From Acidovorax sp. 1608163 (GTDB lineage Bacteria; Pseudomonadota; Gammaproteobacteria; Burkholderiales; Burkholderiaceae_C): DNA of 64,000 nucleotides. Below the pieces are notes generated by a model. That model was given only the letters and a program-made list of their open reading frames with translations. It was not told the DNA's origin and ran no database searches. Shown here piece by piece: positions 41,795-50,725 of the stretch; the first letter of the stretch is position 1, and each line of letters opens with the position of its first letter. The stretch covers positions 1,367,001-1,431,000 of the forward strand of contig NZ_CP033069.1 in the NCBI RefSeq assembly GCF_003669015.1. The letters are read 5' to 3'. The position numbers and the translations under genes are program-made.

Positions 41795-41829
41795 AAAAAA
41801 ATGCCCCGCAGGCAGCAAACCAGCGGGGC
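41795..41829 (-). terminator. Intrinsic terminator after trxA
   Basis: On the minus strand: stem GCCCCGC / GCGGGGC (13-nt loop) followed by ATTTTTTT. It ends the trxA transcript before rho. Confidence 0.85.
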
Positions 41830-41837
41830 TTGGGGGA

Positions 41838-42170
41838 TCAGGCCAGTTGCTGATCGATGAAGGCAGTCAGTTGCGCCTTGCTCATGGCGCCCACTTTGGT
41901 GGCGGCCAGTTGGCCATCCTTGAACAGCATCAAGGTGGGGATGCCGCGGATGCCGAACTTGGCAGGGATTTCGCGGTTTTCGTCGACATTCATCTTGGCG
42001 ATTTGCAGCTTGCCTTGGTAGGTGCCTGCGACTTCGTCCAGGATGGGGGCAATCATTTTGCAGGGGCCGCACCACTCGGCCCAGTAATCCACCAGCACCG
42101 GGGTGCCGGGTTGCAGCACGTCGGCTTCAAAGCTGGCGTCGGAGACATGTTTAATGAGTTCGCTGGCCAT
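41838..42170 (-). CDS. trxA: Thioredoxin 1
   Basis: A 110-residue thioredoxin with the redox site [10 protein letters not shown], the buried Asp of LVDYWAEW, and the cis-proline loop [13 protein letters not shown]. It reduces protein disulfides in the cytoplasm and serves ribonucleotide reductase. It lies directly upstream of rho, a common proteobacterial order, and is divergent from the addB-like gene with 58 bp between the starts. Confidence 0.97.
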   Translation of the reverse strand: MASELIKHVSDASFEADVLQPGTPVLVDYWAEWCGPCKMIAPILDEVAGTYQGKLQIAKMNVDENREIPAKFGIRGIPTLMLFKDGQLAATKVGAMSKAQLTAFIDQQLA

Positions 42171-42228
42171 AGCGGATTCCTTGATTTTGAGCGGGTTGTG
42201 ACCGGTGTACGTTTAAAGTCTGGGCATT

Positions 42229-44889
42229 GTGACAGAAACCAATACCACGTACACCGTTATGGCCGGGGCTTGTGACGCTATGACTGTCATAGCGAAAAGC
42301 GATCATGGCACGGGCCTGGGCGCGGCCCTGTGGCAACGTGCGCTGGCCCAGGTGGCCGTGCATGCCCAGGCCCACGGTGCCCATTTGGCGCGCACCGTGG
42401 TGCTGGTGCCTTACGCCCAGCTCATGCCCTGGGCCCAGCGCCACTGGGCGCTGCAGTTTCCGCAAGGCTTTGCGCCGCGCTTTGAAACCAGCCGCAACTG
42501 GGCGCGCCAATTGCAGGTGTTTGAGCCTTCGGCCGATGACTTTGCGGGCGACGTGGCGCGCGACACCCTCACCGCCCGCGCCTTGCTCGAGCGCGTGGGG
42601 CAGGGCGCCCAGCGCGAGATGCTGGCCACGCCCCTGCAAGAAGCTGCCGCCCAATTGGCCCCCGCCGTGGCGGCCGTGCCCCCCGCGCAGCGCGCCGCCT
42701 GGGGCGACGAGGCCCGCAAGCTGCTGGCCACCGACGACGAGGGCAGCACCCTGCACTACGAGGCCTTGGTGGCGCGCCTGGCGCTGGAATGGGTGCTGGC
42801 CTCGCGCCATGCCACCGATGTGCTGTTTGAGCCCGGGGTGCGCGCGGCGGTGGATGCCGTGGTGGTGCTCGAAGGCTTTCAGTCCGACGCGCTGACCCCG
42901 GCCCTGATGGCCCACTGGGGCGAGCAAGGCACCTGCATTGCGTTGCCCGCCCTGGTCGATGATGTGGTGGGCGATGCCCCCGCACCGCCGCAGTGGGCCT
43001 TGCATGCCGCCACCGATGCCGAAGACGAAGCCCACCGCGCCGCCGCCTGCGTGTTGGCCCATGTGCGCGATGGCCGCGTGCCTGTGGCGCTGGCCGCTAC
43101 TGACCGGGCACTTATCCGCCGCGTGCTGGCCCACCTGGACAGCAGCGGCGTGCTGGTGCGCGATGAGAGCGGTTGGATTCTTTCCACCACACGCGCCGCT
43201 TCACGGGTCATGGCCGCGCTGCAGGCTGCGGCGTGGAATGCCTCTTCCAATGCGGTGCTGGACTGGATCAAACACACCCCTGCGCTGATGCCGGGTGAGG
43301 TCAACCGCCTGGAGCAATGGCTGCGCAAGGGCGTGGTGCAGCACTGGAGCGCCGCCGCCGCCCGCGACCTGAGCGCGCAACCCCACCTGGCCCGCACCGT
43401 GGCTACGGTGGAGGCCTGGCGCGACGCCCTGCGCACCGCCCGCCCGCTGGCGCAGTGGCTGCCCGCCCTGCGCGCTGTGCTGGAGCAAGCCGGCCAGTGG
43501 CAAGCCCTGCAGGCCGACCCAGCCGGCATGCGCGTGCTGGCCGCGCTGCACCTGCAAGACGGCCAGCAGGCCGAGTTGGACGGCTGGGGCGACAGTGCAG
43601 GCCGCCGCATGGCGCTGGCCGAATTCACCCGTTGGGCGAAAGATGTGCTGGAGGCAGGGCGCTACGTGGCGTCTCAGGCGGCCGATGCCCCCGTGGTGGT
43701 GGTGCCCTTGCCCCAGCTGCTGGCCCGCCCCTTTGCCGCCGCTGTGCTGCCGGGCTGCGACGAAAAGCGCCTGCAAGCTGCGCCTGAGCCCGCAGGCGAC
43801 TGGTCGCAGGCCCAGCGCGAGGCCTGGGGCCTGCCCACGCGCCCATCGCTCGAAGCTGCCCAGCGCGCTGCCTGGGCCCATGCCCTGCGCACGCCCGTGG
43901 TCGATGTGCTGTGGCGCACCGGCGACGAGGGCGGTGAGCCCCTGCTGGCCAGCGCCCTGGTGCTGGCCCTGCAACTGGATGGCACCGCGACGCCCGGCAC
44001 GGACGACCGTGCGGCCCGCGCAGTGGCTGCCACGCCCACGCTGCGCCCCCAGCCCGTGGGCCAGGCGCTGCCGGTGGCACACCTGTCATCCACCGCGTAT
44101 TCCGACCTGCGCCATTGCCCCTACCGCTTCTTTGCCCAGCGCCAGCTGGGCCTGCGCGAGGCCGACGAACTGGACGCCGAAGTGGACAAGCGCGACTTTG
44201 GCACCTGGCTGCACGCCGTGCTGCAACACTTTCATGAAGCCTTGCTGGCCGACCCGACCGACCACCCGGAGGAGCGCCGCGCCCGCATGGACGCTGCCGC
44301 CGAGGCCGTCACTCGCGAGCAGCGGTTGCAAGACGGCGACTTCCTGCCCTTTGCCGCCGGCTGGGCACAACTGCGCGATGGCTACCTGCAGTGGCTGGCT
44401 GGGCATGAGCAGCAGGGCGCCACCTTCCGCCAGGCCGAGGTCAAAGCGCGCCAGCCGCTGGGCGAACTGGAGCTGGTTGGCACCCTCGATCGCATCGATG
44501 GCGTCTCGTCCACGGGCGAGCCCACGGTGCTGGTGATTGACTACAAAACCGAAAGCGACAGCGTGACCCGCCAGCGCATCAAGTCCGGGGCGGAGGACAC
44601 GCAACTGGCCTTCTACGCCGCCTTGCTGAGCCACGACACCCTGCGCGCTGCCTACGTCAACGTGGGCGAGCGCGGCGAGACGCAAATGCACGAACAGGAC
44701 GAAGTGGTGCACCTGCGCGATGTGCTGGTCGAAGGCATCCAGCACGACATGGCCCGCATCGCCGCTGGTGCGCCCCTGCCTGCGTTGGGTGAGGGCTCGG
44801 TGTGTGACTACTGCGCCGTGCGTGGCCTGTGCCGCAAAGACATGTGGGCCGATGCCGAGCAGGCGCTGCCCGCGCAACAAACGCCATGA
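42229..44889 (+). CDS. addB: AddB-like subunit of the helicase-nuclease (PD-(D/E)XK, Fe-S)
   Basis: With the next gene this forms an AddAB-type enzyme that resects double-strand breaks for RecA. The 886-residue protein has the C-terminal nuclease motif VLVIDYKTES. Four cysteines are set as in the AddB iron-sulfur staple: one before the nuclease in LRHCPYRFFAQRQ and three after it in CDYCAVRGLC. There is no intact Walker A near the N-terminus (only SDHGTGLG), so it is a non-motor subunit. It starts at GTG. The stop overlaps the addA start (ATGA). A 9-1-9 palindrome CGCTATGAC T GTCATAGCG lies at 42276-42294 in codons 16-22. Confidence 0.85.
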   Translation: MTETNTTYTVMAGACDAMTVIAKSDHGTGLGAALWQRALAQVAVHAQAHGAHLARTVVLVPYAQLMPWAQRHWALQFPQGFAPRFETSRNWARQLQVFEPSADDFAGDVARDTLTARALLERVGQGAQREMLATPLQEAAAQLAPAVAAVPPAQRAAWGDEARKLLATDDEGSTLHYEALVARLALEWVLASRHATDVLFEPGVRAAVDAVVVLEGFQSDALTPALMAHWGEQGTCIALPALVDDVVGDAPAPPQWALHAATDAEDEAHRAAACVLAHVRDGRVPVALAATDRALIRRVLAHLDSSGVLVRDESGWILSTTRAASRVMAALQAAAWNASSNAVLDWIKHTPALMPGEVNRLEQWLRKGVVQHWSAAAARDLSAQPHLARTVATVEAWRDALRTARPLAQWLPALRAVLEQAGQWQALQADPAGMRVLAALHLQDGQQAELDGWGDSAGRRMALAEFTRWAKDVLEAGRYVASQAADAPVVVVPLPQLLARPFAAAVLPGCDEKRLQAAPEPAGDWSQAQREAWGLPTRPSLEAAQRAAWAHALRTPVVDVLWRTGDEGGEPLLASALVLALQLDGTATPGTDDRAARAVAATPTLRPQPVGQALPVAHLSSTAYSDLRHCPYRFFAQRQLGLREADELDAEVDKRDFGTWLHAVLQHFHEALLADPTDHPEERRARMDAAAEAVTREQRLQDGDFLPFAAGWAQLRDGYLQWLAGHEQQGATFRQAEVKARQPLGELELVGTLDRIDGVSSTGEPTVLVIDYKTESDSVTRQRIKSGAEDTQLAFYAALLSHDTLRAAYVNVGERGETQMHEQDEVVHLRDVLVEGIQHDMARIAAGAPLPALGEGSVCDYCAVRGLCRKDMWADAEQALPAQQTP

Positions 44890-47800
44890 CCGACAGCCTT
44901 TCCCCACCCGCCCAGGCCGCCTACGAACACAACGGCCGCCCCGTCTCGCGCGAGGCCTTCTACGCCATCGCCTGTGACCCCGCGCGCAGCGTGGCCGTGG
45001 AGGCCTGCGCCGGTGCGGGCAAGACCTGGATGCTGGTCTCGCGCATGCTGCGGGCGCTGCTCGACGGCTGCGCGTCGCACGAGATCCTGGCCATCACCTT
45101 CACCAAAAAGGCGGCGGGCGAAATGCGCCAGCGTTTGCAGGAGTGGCTGGAGCAGTTCAGCCACAAGCCGCTGGAGGAACTCACGGCCGAGCTGATTGCA
45201 AGGGGAATCAGCCCCCAGGGCGCACTGGACAAGCGCGAGGCGCTGCAAAATCTATACCGCCAGCTGCTCACTGCAGGCCGCCCGGTGCAGATCCGCACCT
45301 TCCACAGCTGGTTTGCCGCGCTGCTGGGCACGGCCCCGCTGGCGCTGCTGCAACAACAAGGCCTGCCCGCGCACTTTGAGCTGCTCGAAGACGATGCCGA
45401 GGCCGTGCGTGAGGTCTGGCCCCCGTTCTTGCAGACCGTGGCGGAGAGCGCCAGCCTGCGCGCCGACTACGAAGCCGTGGTGGCCCGCCACGGCCGCTCG
45501 CAAACGCACAAGGCGCTGGCGGCGGCGCTGGCCAAGCGGGTGGAGTTCGATCTGGCCGACGAGGCGGGTGTGGTCGATGCTTCGGTGCCGCCGTTCCAGC
45601 AGGCCTACACCGAACTGGCCGCTTGTGGTGAGCCTGCGGAGGCCCTGCAAGACGAGGCTTGCCAACAGCGCTGGCTCCACCGCGCCAGCGCCCTGGGCGC
45701 CGAGGCCAACAAGACCCCGCAAAAGGCGGCCGACGCCATCATCGACGCGCTGGCCTGCGCGGATCTGAACCAGCGCCTGGACCAATTGCGCCGTGCGATG
45801 TTCGTGGCCAAGGAAGATCGCCTGTCCAAGAACCTTGAGAAGTTCCCCGCCGCGCAGGAGGCCGAGCCCGAGCTGCAGCGCCTGCTCACCGCCCGCCGCC
45901 AGAACGAGGCCTGGCAACACCAGCAGCGCATGGCCCGGCTGGCGCGTTGCCTCATCGCGCAGTTTGTGGCCGTCAAGCAGCAGCACGGCTGGGTGGACAT
46001 GAACGATGTGGAGCGCACGGCCCTGGTCATGCTGGCCGACCCGGTGCTCAGCGGTTGGGTGCAGGAGCGGCTCGATGCCCGCATTCGCCATCTGCTGGTC
46101 GATGAGTTTCAGGACACCAACCCGCTGCAGTGGCAGGCGCTGCATGCGTGGCTGTCGGGCTATGCGGGCTCGGGCGGCGGGTCTGCCGCGCCCAGCGTGT
46201 TCATCGTGGGCGACCCCAAGCAGAGCATCTACCGCTTTCGCCGCGCCGAGCCGCAGGTGTTCATCGCGGCGCAGGCCTTTGTGCGCGATGGGCTGGGCGG
46301 CGACCTGCTGAGCTGCGACCACACACGCCGCAACGCGCAGGGCGTGATCGGCGCCGTCAACGCTGTGATGGGCGAGGCCCAGGCGCAGCACGAGACCAGC
46401 GGATTCCGCGACCACACCACCGAATCGAAACACACAGGCCAGTTGCTGCGCCTGCCCGCCATCACCGATGCGGACGACGATAGCCAAGGCGCAGGCCGCG
46501 ACCCCCTGGCCTGGCGCGACAGCCTGACCGAACCCCGCCACGAGGCCGAAGAAACCCAGCGCATGCGCGAATGCACCCAGGCCGCCGCCTGGGTGGCCGC
46601 GCAGATCGCCAGCGGCACGCCGCCCAAAGAGGTGCTGGTGCTGGCCCGCAAGCGCGACCGCCTGGCCAGCATGCAGGACGCCCTGCGCGCCCTGCACCTG
46701 CCCTGTGTGCAGCCCGAAAAGGCCGACCTGTTCGACGCGCCCGAGGTGCAGGACATGGTGGCGCTGCTGGATGTGCTGGTCTCGCCCACGCACGACCTGC
46801 CTTTGGCCCGCGCGCTCAAGTCGCCGTTGTTTGGCCTGGGCGACGACGCTTTGGTGGCCCTGGCCGTGCTGCGTCGCCAACCTGAACATGCGGGCAGTAG
46901 CTGGTTTGATTTGCTATTGAAAAGTGAGCTGCTACCGCTTGATATGCAAGCGCTGGGGCCTGTTTTGATTCAATACCAGGCCTGGGTAGGCAGCCTGCCG
47001 CCGCACGACGCGCTGCATGCCATCTACGAGCATGGTGACGTGCTGGCCCGTTTTGCCGCCGCCGCCCCCCCACCCAGCGCCTGTCGGTGCAGGCCAACCT
47101 GCGCGCTCTGCTGGCCGCAGCGCTGCAGCACGATGGGGGCCGTTACCTCACGCCCTATGCCTTGGTGCGGGCCATGAAGAAAGGTGGCGTGCGCGCCCCC
47201 GGCCGTGCCGACGCGCAGGCCATCCGCCTGCTGACGGTGCACGGTGCCAAAGGGCTGGAGGCCGACTGCGTGCTGCTGCTGGACACCGACACCCGCCCGC
47301 AAAAAGCCGAGACCATGGGCGTGCTGGTGGATTGGCCCGGCGAGCAGACCGTGCCCTCGGCCTTCGTCTTTTTGGCCAGCGAATCGAATCCGCCGCCCAG
47401 CGCGGTGGACGCACTCGCCGCCGAGCAGCAGGCCCGCGGCCGCGAGGAGCTGAACATGCTCTACGTGGCCATGACGCGCGCCAAGCACTGCCTGGCGCTG
47501 TCGTCCGTGCAGCCCAGCAATTCGGCGCCGGGCAGCTGGTGGAACCGGCTGACACCCTTGGCTCCGTTAGTGCCCGAGGTGGATGCGGGTACTGCCCCGG
47601 CACCCGCCGCCGGGGCCGGGGCAACCCCCGACACCTTCACCATCGCCGCGCTGCAACCCCTGCCCGAGGCCCTGCAAAGCGCCCGCACCAAACCGGGTGT
47701 TGCAGCCGCCGACCCCAGTGGCGCCACGCCCGTGGCCATGCCCGGCGATGGCGATTCCACCCCCCTGTCGCGCCAGGGCGATGCCATGCACCAGCTGCTG

Positions 47801-48436
47801 GAGCAGGCCGGTGTGGCCGGTGCCCCGTTGGCCGACTTGCGCGCCCACGGCTGGCCTGCGGCGCGCATCGCCCGGCTGGCCCGCGACCACGACATTGCCC
47901 TGGCTGCCGCCGAACTGGCCGCCCGCATGGCACAGGGCATTCTGGCGGGCGAGGGCGCCTGGGCCTGGGACCTGGCCCAGGTGCAGACCGCCATCAACGA
48001 GGCCCCGCTGCACTACCAGGGCCAAAGCCTGCGCATCGACCGGCTGGTACAGCGCCGTGCGTCGCCCGCAGATGACGCCGTGGCAGGCTGGTGGGTGCTG
48101 GACTACAAAAGCGCCGCCCAGCCCCAGCGCCAGCAGGCGCTGGTGGCGCAACTGCAGCGCTACCACGAGGCTGTGCAGGCCCTGATGCCGGGCGAGGTGG
48201 TGCACGCGGCCTTCCTCACGGGCGACGGGCGCATGGTGCGGGTGGGCGATGGGCCTGCGGGTGGCACAGGGACGAGCGGGGGTACGAGCGAGGGGGGCAA
48301 AGCAGGCCCATCGGCCGCCCAGGCCTCCGGCGTGGGGCATACTTCCGCCCCCGTTGCCTCGGCCGCGGCCCCGAAGTCCGAACGCCCGCGCTCCGCGCCG
48401 GGGCCTGCAGATTCTGCGCAAGGCTCCTTGTTTTGA
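44886..48436 (+). CDS. addA: AddA-like UvrD/RecB-family helicase-nuclease (apparent frameshift)
   Basis: The motor and second nuclease of the AddAB-type complex. Superfamily 1 motifs in order: Walker A CAGAGKT (41-47), LAITFTKKAAGEMRQRL, LLVDEFQDTNPLQWQ, GDPKQSIYRFRRAEP, LLTVHGAKGLEADCV, then the C-terminal nuclease WVLDYKSAAQPQRQ. The frame breaks at the C run 47065-47071 (seven); with eight, AAAPPTQRLSVQANLRALLA joins both halves into 1183 aa, a normal length. Probably a sequencing error. A palindromic element (46905-46974) is translated inside it. The C-terminal ~60 residues are Gly/Ala/Pro-rich. Confidence 0.87.
46905..46974 (+). repeat. Palindromic element copy 5, inside addA
   Basis: Inverted relative to the gene. 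Minus-strand reading: ATTGAATCAAAACAGGCCCC, AGCGCTTGCATATCAAGCGG, TAGCAGCTCACTTTTCAATA, GCAAATC. Translated in frame as LLLKSELLPLDMQALGPVLI. Confidence 0.8.
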
Positions 48437-48492
48437 CCCGCACCCAGGGCCCTCAATCCGCGCAACGCCCCTCTTTTTAGCAAGGTTCTCCC

Positions 48493-49884
48493 GTGTCCCA
48501 CACCCTCTCTTCTTCCCCCACACCCGTTGCGCCAGCCCTGCCTGCGGGGGCCTTGTCGTGCGACGTGGCCGTCATCGGCGGTGGCCCGGCGGGCCTGATG
48601 GCGGCCGAGGTGCTGGCCCAGGCCGGGGTGGCTGTTCATTTGTTTGACGCCATGCCTTCGGTGGGGCGCAAATTTTTGCTGGCGGGCAAAGGCGGGCTCA
48701 ACCTCACGCACTCTGAGCCGCACGAGCCCTTTGCCAGCCGCTACGCCGCACGCCAGCCGCAGATCGAGCCGCTGCTGCGCACCTTTGGCGGCCCCGAGGT
48801 GCGCGCCTGGGCGCAGGGCCTGGGGGTGGAGACGTTTGTAGGCACCTCGGGCCGTGTGTTCCCATCAGACATGAAGGCCGCGCCCCTGCTGCGCGCCTGG
48901 CTGCACCGCCTGCGCGGGCAGGGCGTGCAACTGCACATGCGCCACCGCTGGCTGGGCTGGGCAGATGATGGCGTCAAGGCATCCGAAGAAGGGCCGCACA
49001 CGCTGCGTTTTGCCACGCCTGCGGGCGAGGCGGTGGTGACGGCCCGCGCCGTGGTGCTGGCCCTGGGCGGCGGCAGCTGGGCGCGGCTGGGGTCGGATGG
49101 TGCCTGGGTGCCCCTGCTGGCCGAGCGCGGTGTGGCCGTGGCCCCACTGCGCCCGTCCAACTGCGGCTTTGACGTGGCGGGCATGCACGCCCCGGCGGGC
49201 GAGACGCGGCGCGCCTTTTTGCAAGAGCTGCTGGGCCGCACGCCTGCCGTGCCTGTGGGCTGGACACCGCATTTTGTGGAGCGCTTTGCAGGCCAGCCGT
49301 TCAAGTCGGTGGCGCTGGGCTTTACCAGCAGCACCGGCCAGCACTTCCAGCGCCGGGGCGAGTTCGTGGCCACGGCCACGGGGGTGGAGGGCAGCCTGGT
49401 CTACGCCGTCTCCAGCCTGCTGCGCGATGAGATCGAGGCCCATGGCCACGCCACCTTCCACCTCGACCTGCTGCCCGACCACGCCCCTGAGCGCGTGCTG
49501 CAGGAAGTGCGCCACCCGCGCGGCTCGCGCTCACTGTCCAGCCACCTCAAAAGCCGTTTGGGGCTTGATGGCATCAAAGCCGGGGTGCTTTTTGAGCACC
49601 TGGGCAAAGACGGCATGAACAACCCCGTGGCCCTGGCCCAGGCCATCAAGGCGCTGCCCATCACCGTAGTGGCCGCCCGGCCCATCGACGAGGCCATCAG
49701 CACAGCGGGCGGCGTCACGTTCGAGGCGCTGGACGCGCACCTCATGGCCCAGGCCGCCCCCGGCGTGTTTTGTGCGGGAGAAATGCTGGACTGGGAGGCG
49801 CCCACAGGGGGCTATTTGCTCACCGCCTGCCTGGCCAGTGGCGTGCAGGCCGGGCAGGGTGTTTTGGCATTTTTGCCTGATTAG
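48493..49884 (+). CDS. HI0933/BaiN-like flavoprotein (NAD(P)/FAD oxidoreductase)
   Basis: The 463-residue protein begins with a Rossmann FAD site, DVAVIGGGPAGLMAAEVLAQ, followed by SVGRKFLLAGKGGLNLTHSE, the signature of the HI0933 family. It continues with TSGRVFPSDMKAAPLLRAWL, VLALGGGSW and the C-terminal FAD contact FCAGEMLDWEAPTGGYLL. Substrate is unknown in most members. Starts at GTG. It follows addA by 56 bp and may share its transcript. The residues after the glycine box fit the roughly 400-aa family, with a short Pro/Ala-rich N-terminal extension. Confidence 0.85.
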   Translation: MSHTLSSSPTPVAPALPAGALSCDVAVIGGGPAGLMAAEVLAQAGVAVHLFDAMPSVGRKFLLAGKGGLNLTHSEPHEPFASRYAARQPQIEPLLRTFGGPEVRAWAQGLGVETFVGTSGRVFPSDMKAAPLLRAWLHRLRGQGVQLHMRHRWLGWADDGVKASEEGPHTLRFATPAGEAVVTARAVVLALGGGSWARLGSDGAWVPLLAERGVAVAPLRPSNCGFDVAGMHAPAGETRRAFLQELLGRTPAVPVGWTPHFVERFAGQPFKSVALGFTSSTGQHFQRRGEFVATATGVEGSLVYAVSSLLRDEIEAHGHATFHLDLLPDHAPERVLQEVRHPRGSRSLSSHLKSRLGLDGIKAGVLFEHLGKDGMNNPVALAQAIKALPITVVAARPIDEAISTAGGVTFEALDAHLMAQAAPGVFCAGEMLDWEAPTGGYLLTACLASGVQAGQGVLAFLPD

Positions 49885-49910
49885 CTACTTGCCTCAGATA
49901 CCACTCCATC

Positions 49911-49984
49911 CGTTCGGGCTGAGCCCGTCGAAGCCAGGGCTTACCGCGTGCGTGCAAGGCTTCGACAGGCTCAGCCCGAACGGG
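49911..49984. repeat. Inverted pair of REP-like repeats (GTTCGGGCTGAGC type)
   Basis: CGTTCGGGCTGAGCCCGTCG AAGCC (49911-49935) and its inverted copy GGCTTCGACAGGCTCAGCCC GAACGGG (49958-49984). This widespread proteobacterial repeat can form a long hairpin behind the flavoprotein gene. Confidence 0.8.
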
Positions 49985-50033
49985 TGGGGACGATAAGGCG
50001 TGTGAGGCAGGTCGCCAATCAGGCATTTTTGGG

Positions 50034-50095
50034 GCATAGCGTCTGAAGGATAAGCGCTAGCAGCTATTGAATTGATAGCAATAGTGTGCACGGTT
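50034..50095 (+). repeat. Palindromic element copy 6, intergenic
   Basis: Contains GGATAAGCGCTAGCAGCTAT followed by TGAATTGATAGCAATAGTG, the best match to the consensus core. It lies 80 bp before the small coiled-coil gene. Confidence 0.85.
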
Positions 50096-50174
50096 GTGTT
50101 CCCTCTAAACAGCTTCTGGGGGATACCATGCACCTGTGCCCTGCTGGCAACGTGTCAATGAAAGGGAATTTTGT

Positions 50175-50360
50175 ATGAGCCAGTCCAATGCCCCTCACAT
50201 CGCCGGCATGAAAGCCCAGATCGCTGAGTTGCAGGCGCAGATTCGCACCCACGAAACCGCCATTGCCGAGCTGCGCGAGAAGGAGGCCGAGCTGAAAACC
50301 ATCGTCTCCACGCTGGAAGAGATGGAAAAATTCATGCGCGAGTCGGGGGTGGGGCGCTGA
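50175..50360 (+). CDS. Small coiled-coil protein of unknown function
   Basis: A 61-residue protein starting MSQSNAPHIAGMKAQIAELQ. From residue 12 to 55 it is one heptad-like stretch rich in Glu, Ala, Leu and Lys (AELREKEAELKTIVSTLEEM), so a coiled coil or helical hairpin. No signal peptide. ATG at 50175 follows AAGGGAA at the right distance, whereas upstream codons look non-coding. It is isolated between repeats and the SRP RNA gene. I do not recognise a family. Confidence 0.65.
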   Translation: MSQSNAPHIAGMKAQIAELQAQIRTHETAIAELREKEAELKTIVSTLEEMEKFMRESGVGR

Positions 50361-50530
50361 GCGCCTGCTTCAGGTGAGGCACAAGGCCCGCTTAGCGCGC
50401 GTCAGCGGCCAAGGGTTTTGGCATGGGCCGTGGGCCGATGCTTGCAATCACTGTGGGGGAACGATGCACCTGGGGTGTGCCTGCTGGCACGGGTGCGGTG
50501 CGCATGACGGGCATGGCATCTAAAGAAGTT

Positions 50531-50624
50531 GACGAGCCTTACCCCCGGCACTGACTCTACAGTTAGGGCTGCTTGGTTCCCCACCTGACCCGGTTGGCTG
50601 CTTTGCCATGCGGGGAGGCCCGTC
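50531..50624 (-). ncRNA. ffs: Signal recognition particle RNA (4.5S-type, small bacterial SRP)
   Basis: The RNA pairs with Ffh to target membrane proteins. On the minus strand the ends pair as GACGGGCCU / AGGCUCGUC, then CCCCGC / GCCGGGG. In the middle lies domain IV, GGUCAGG ... GGAA ... AGCAGCC, with the GGAA tetraloop and the Ffh-binding asymmetric loop. The pairs closing the tetraloop are GG/CC (UGGGGAACCA) instead of CC/GG, a compensated swap. Length of about 94 nt suits the small type. A TACAAT -10 box lies 7 bp upstream of the 5' end. It is divergent from dnaX, a place where ffs is often found. Exact ends are uncertain by a few bases. Confidence 0.88.
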
Positions 50625-50631
50625 AGCGCGC

Positions 50632-50637
50632 ATTGTA
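50632..50637 (-). promoter_or_regulatory. -10 box of ffs
   Basis: TACAAT on the minus strand, 7 bp before the first paired base of the SRP RNA. The -35 region is not clear. Confidence 0.6.
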
Positions 50638-50725
50638 CTTCGGATGCAGGGCACTTTGCGGCGCGCAGGGGATTTGTGGGTGCGGCAAAAAGAGCAGGCA
50701 CCGCCCAGCCCGTAGAATCCCGCCC

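Noticed and set aside
41564..41818. An 85-residue N-terminal extension of Rho
   Set aside because: The frame is open, but the ATG at 41563 has a strong AAGGAG and the extension is Pro/Arg-rich without similarity to Rho.
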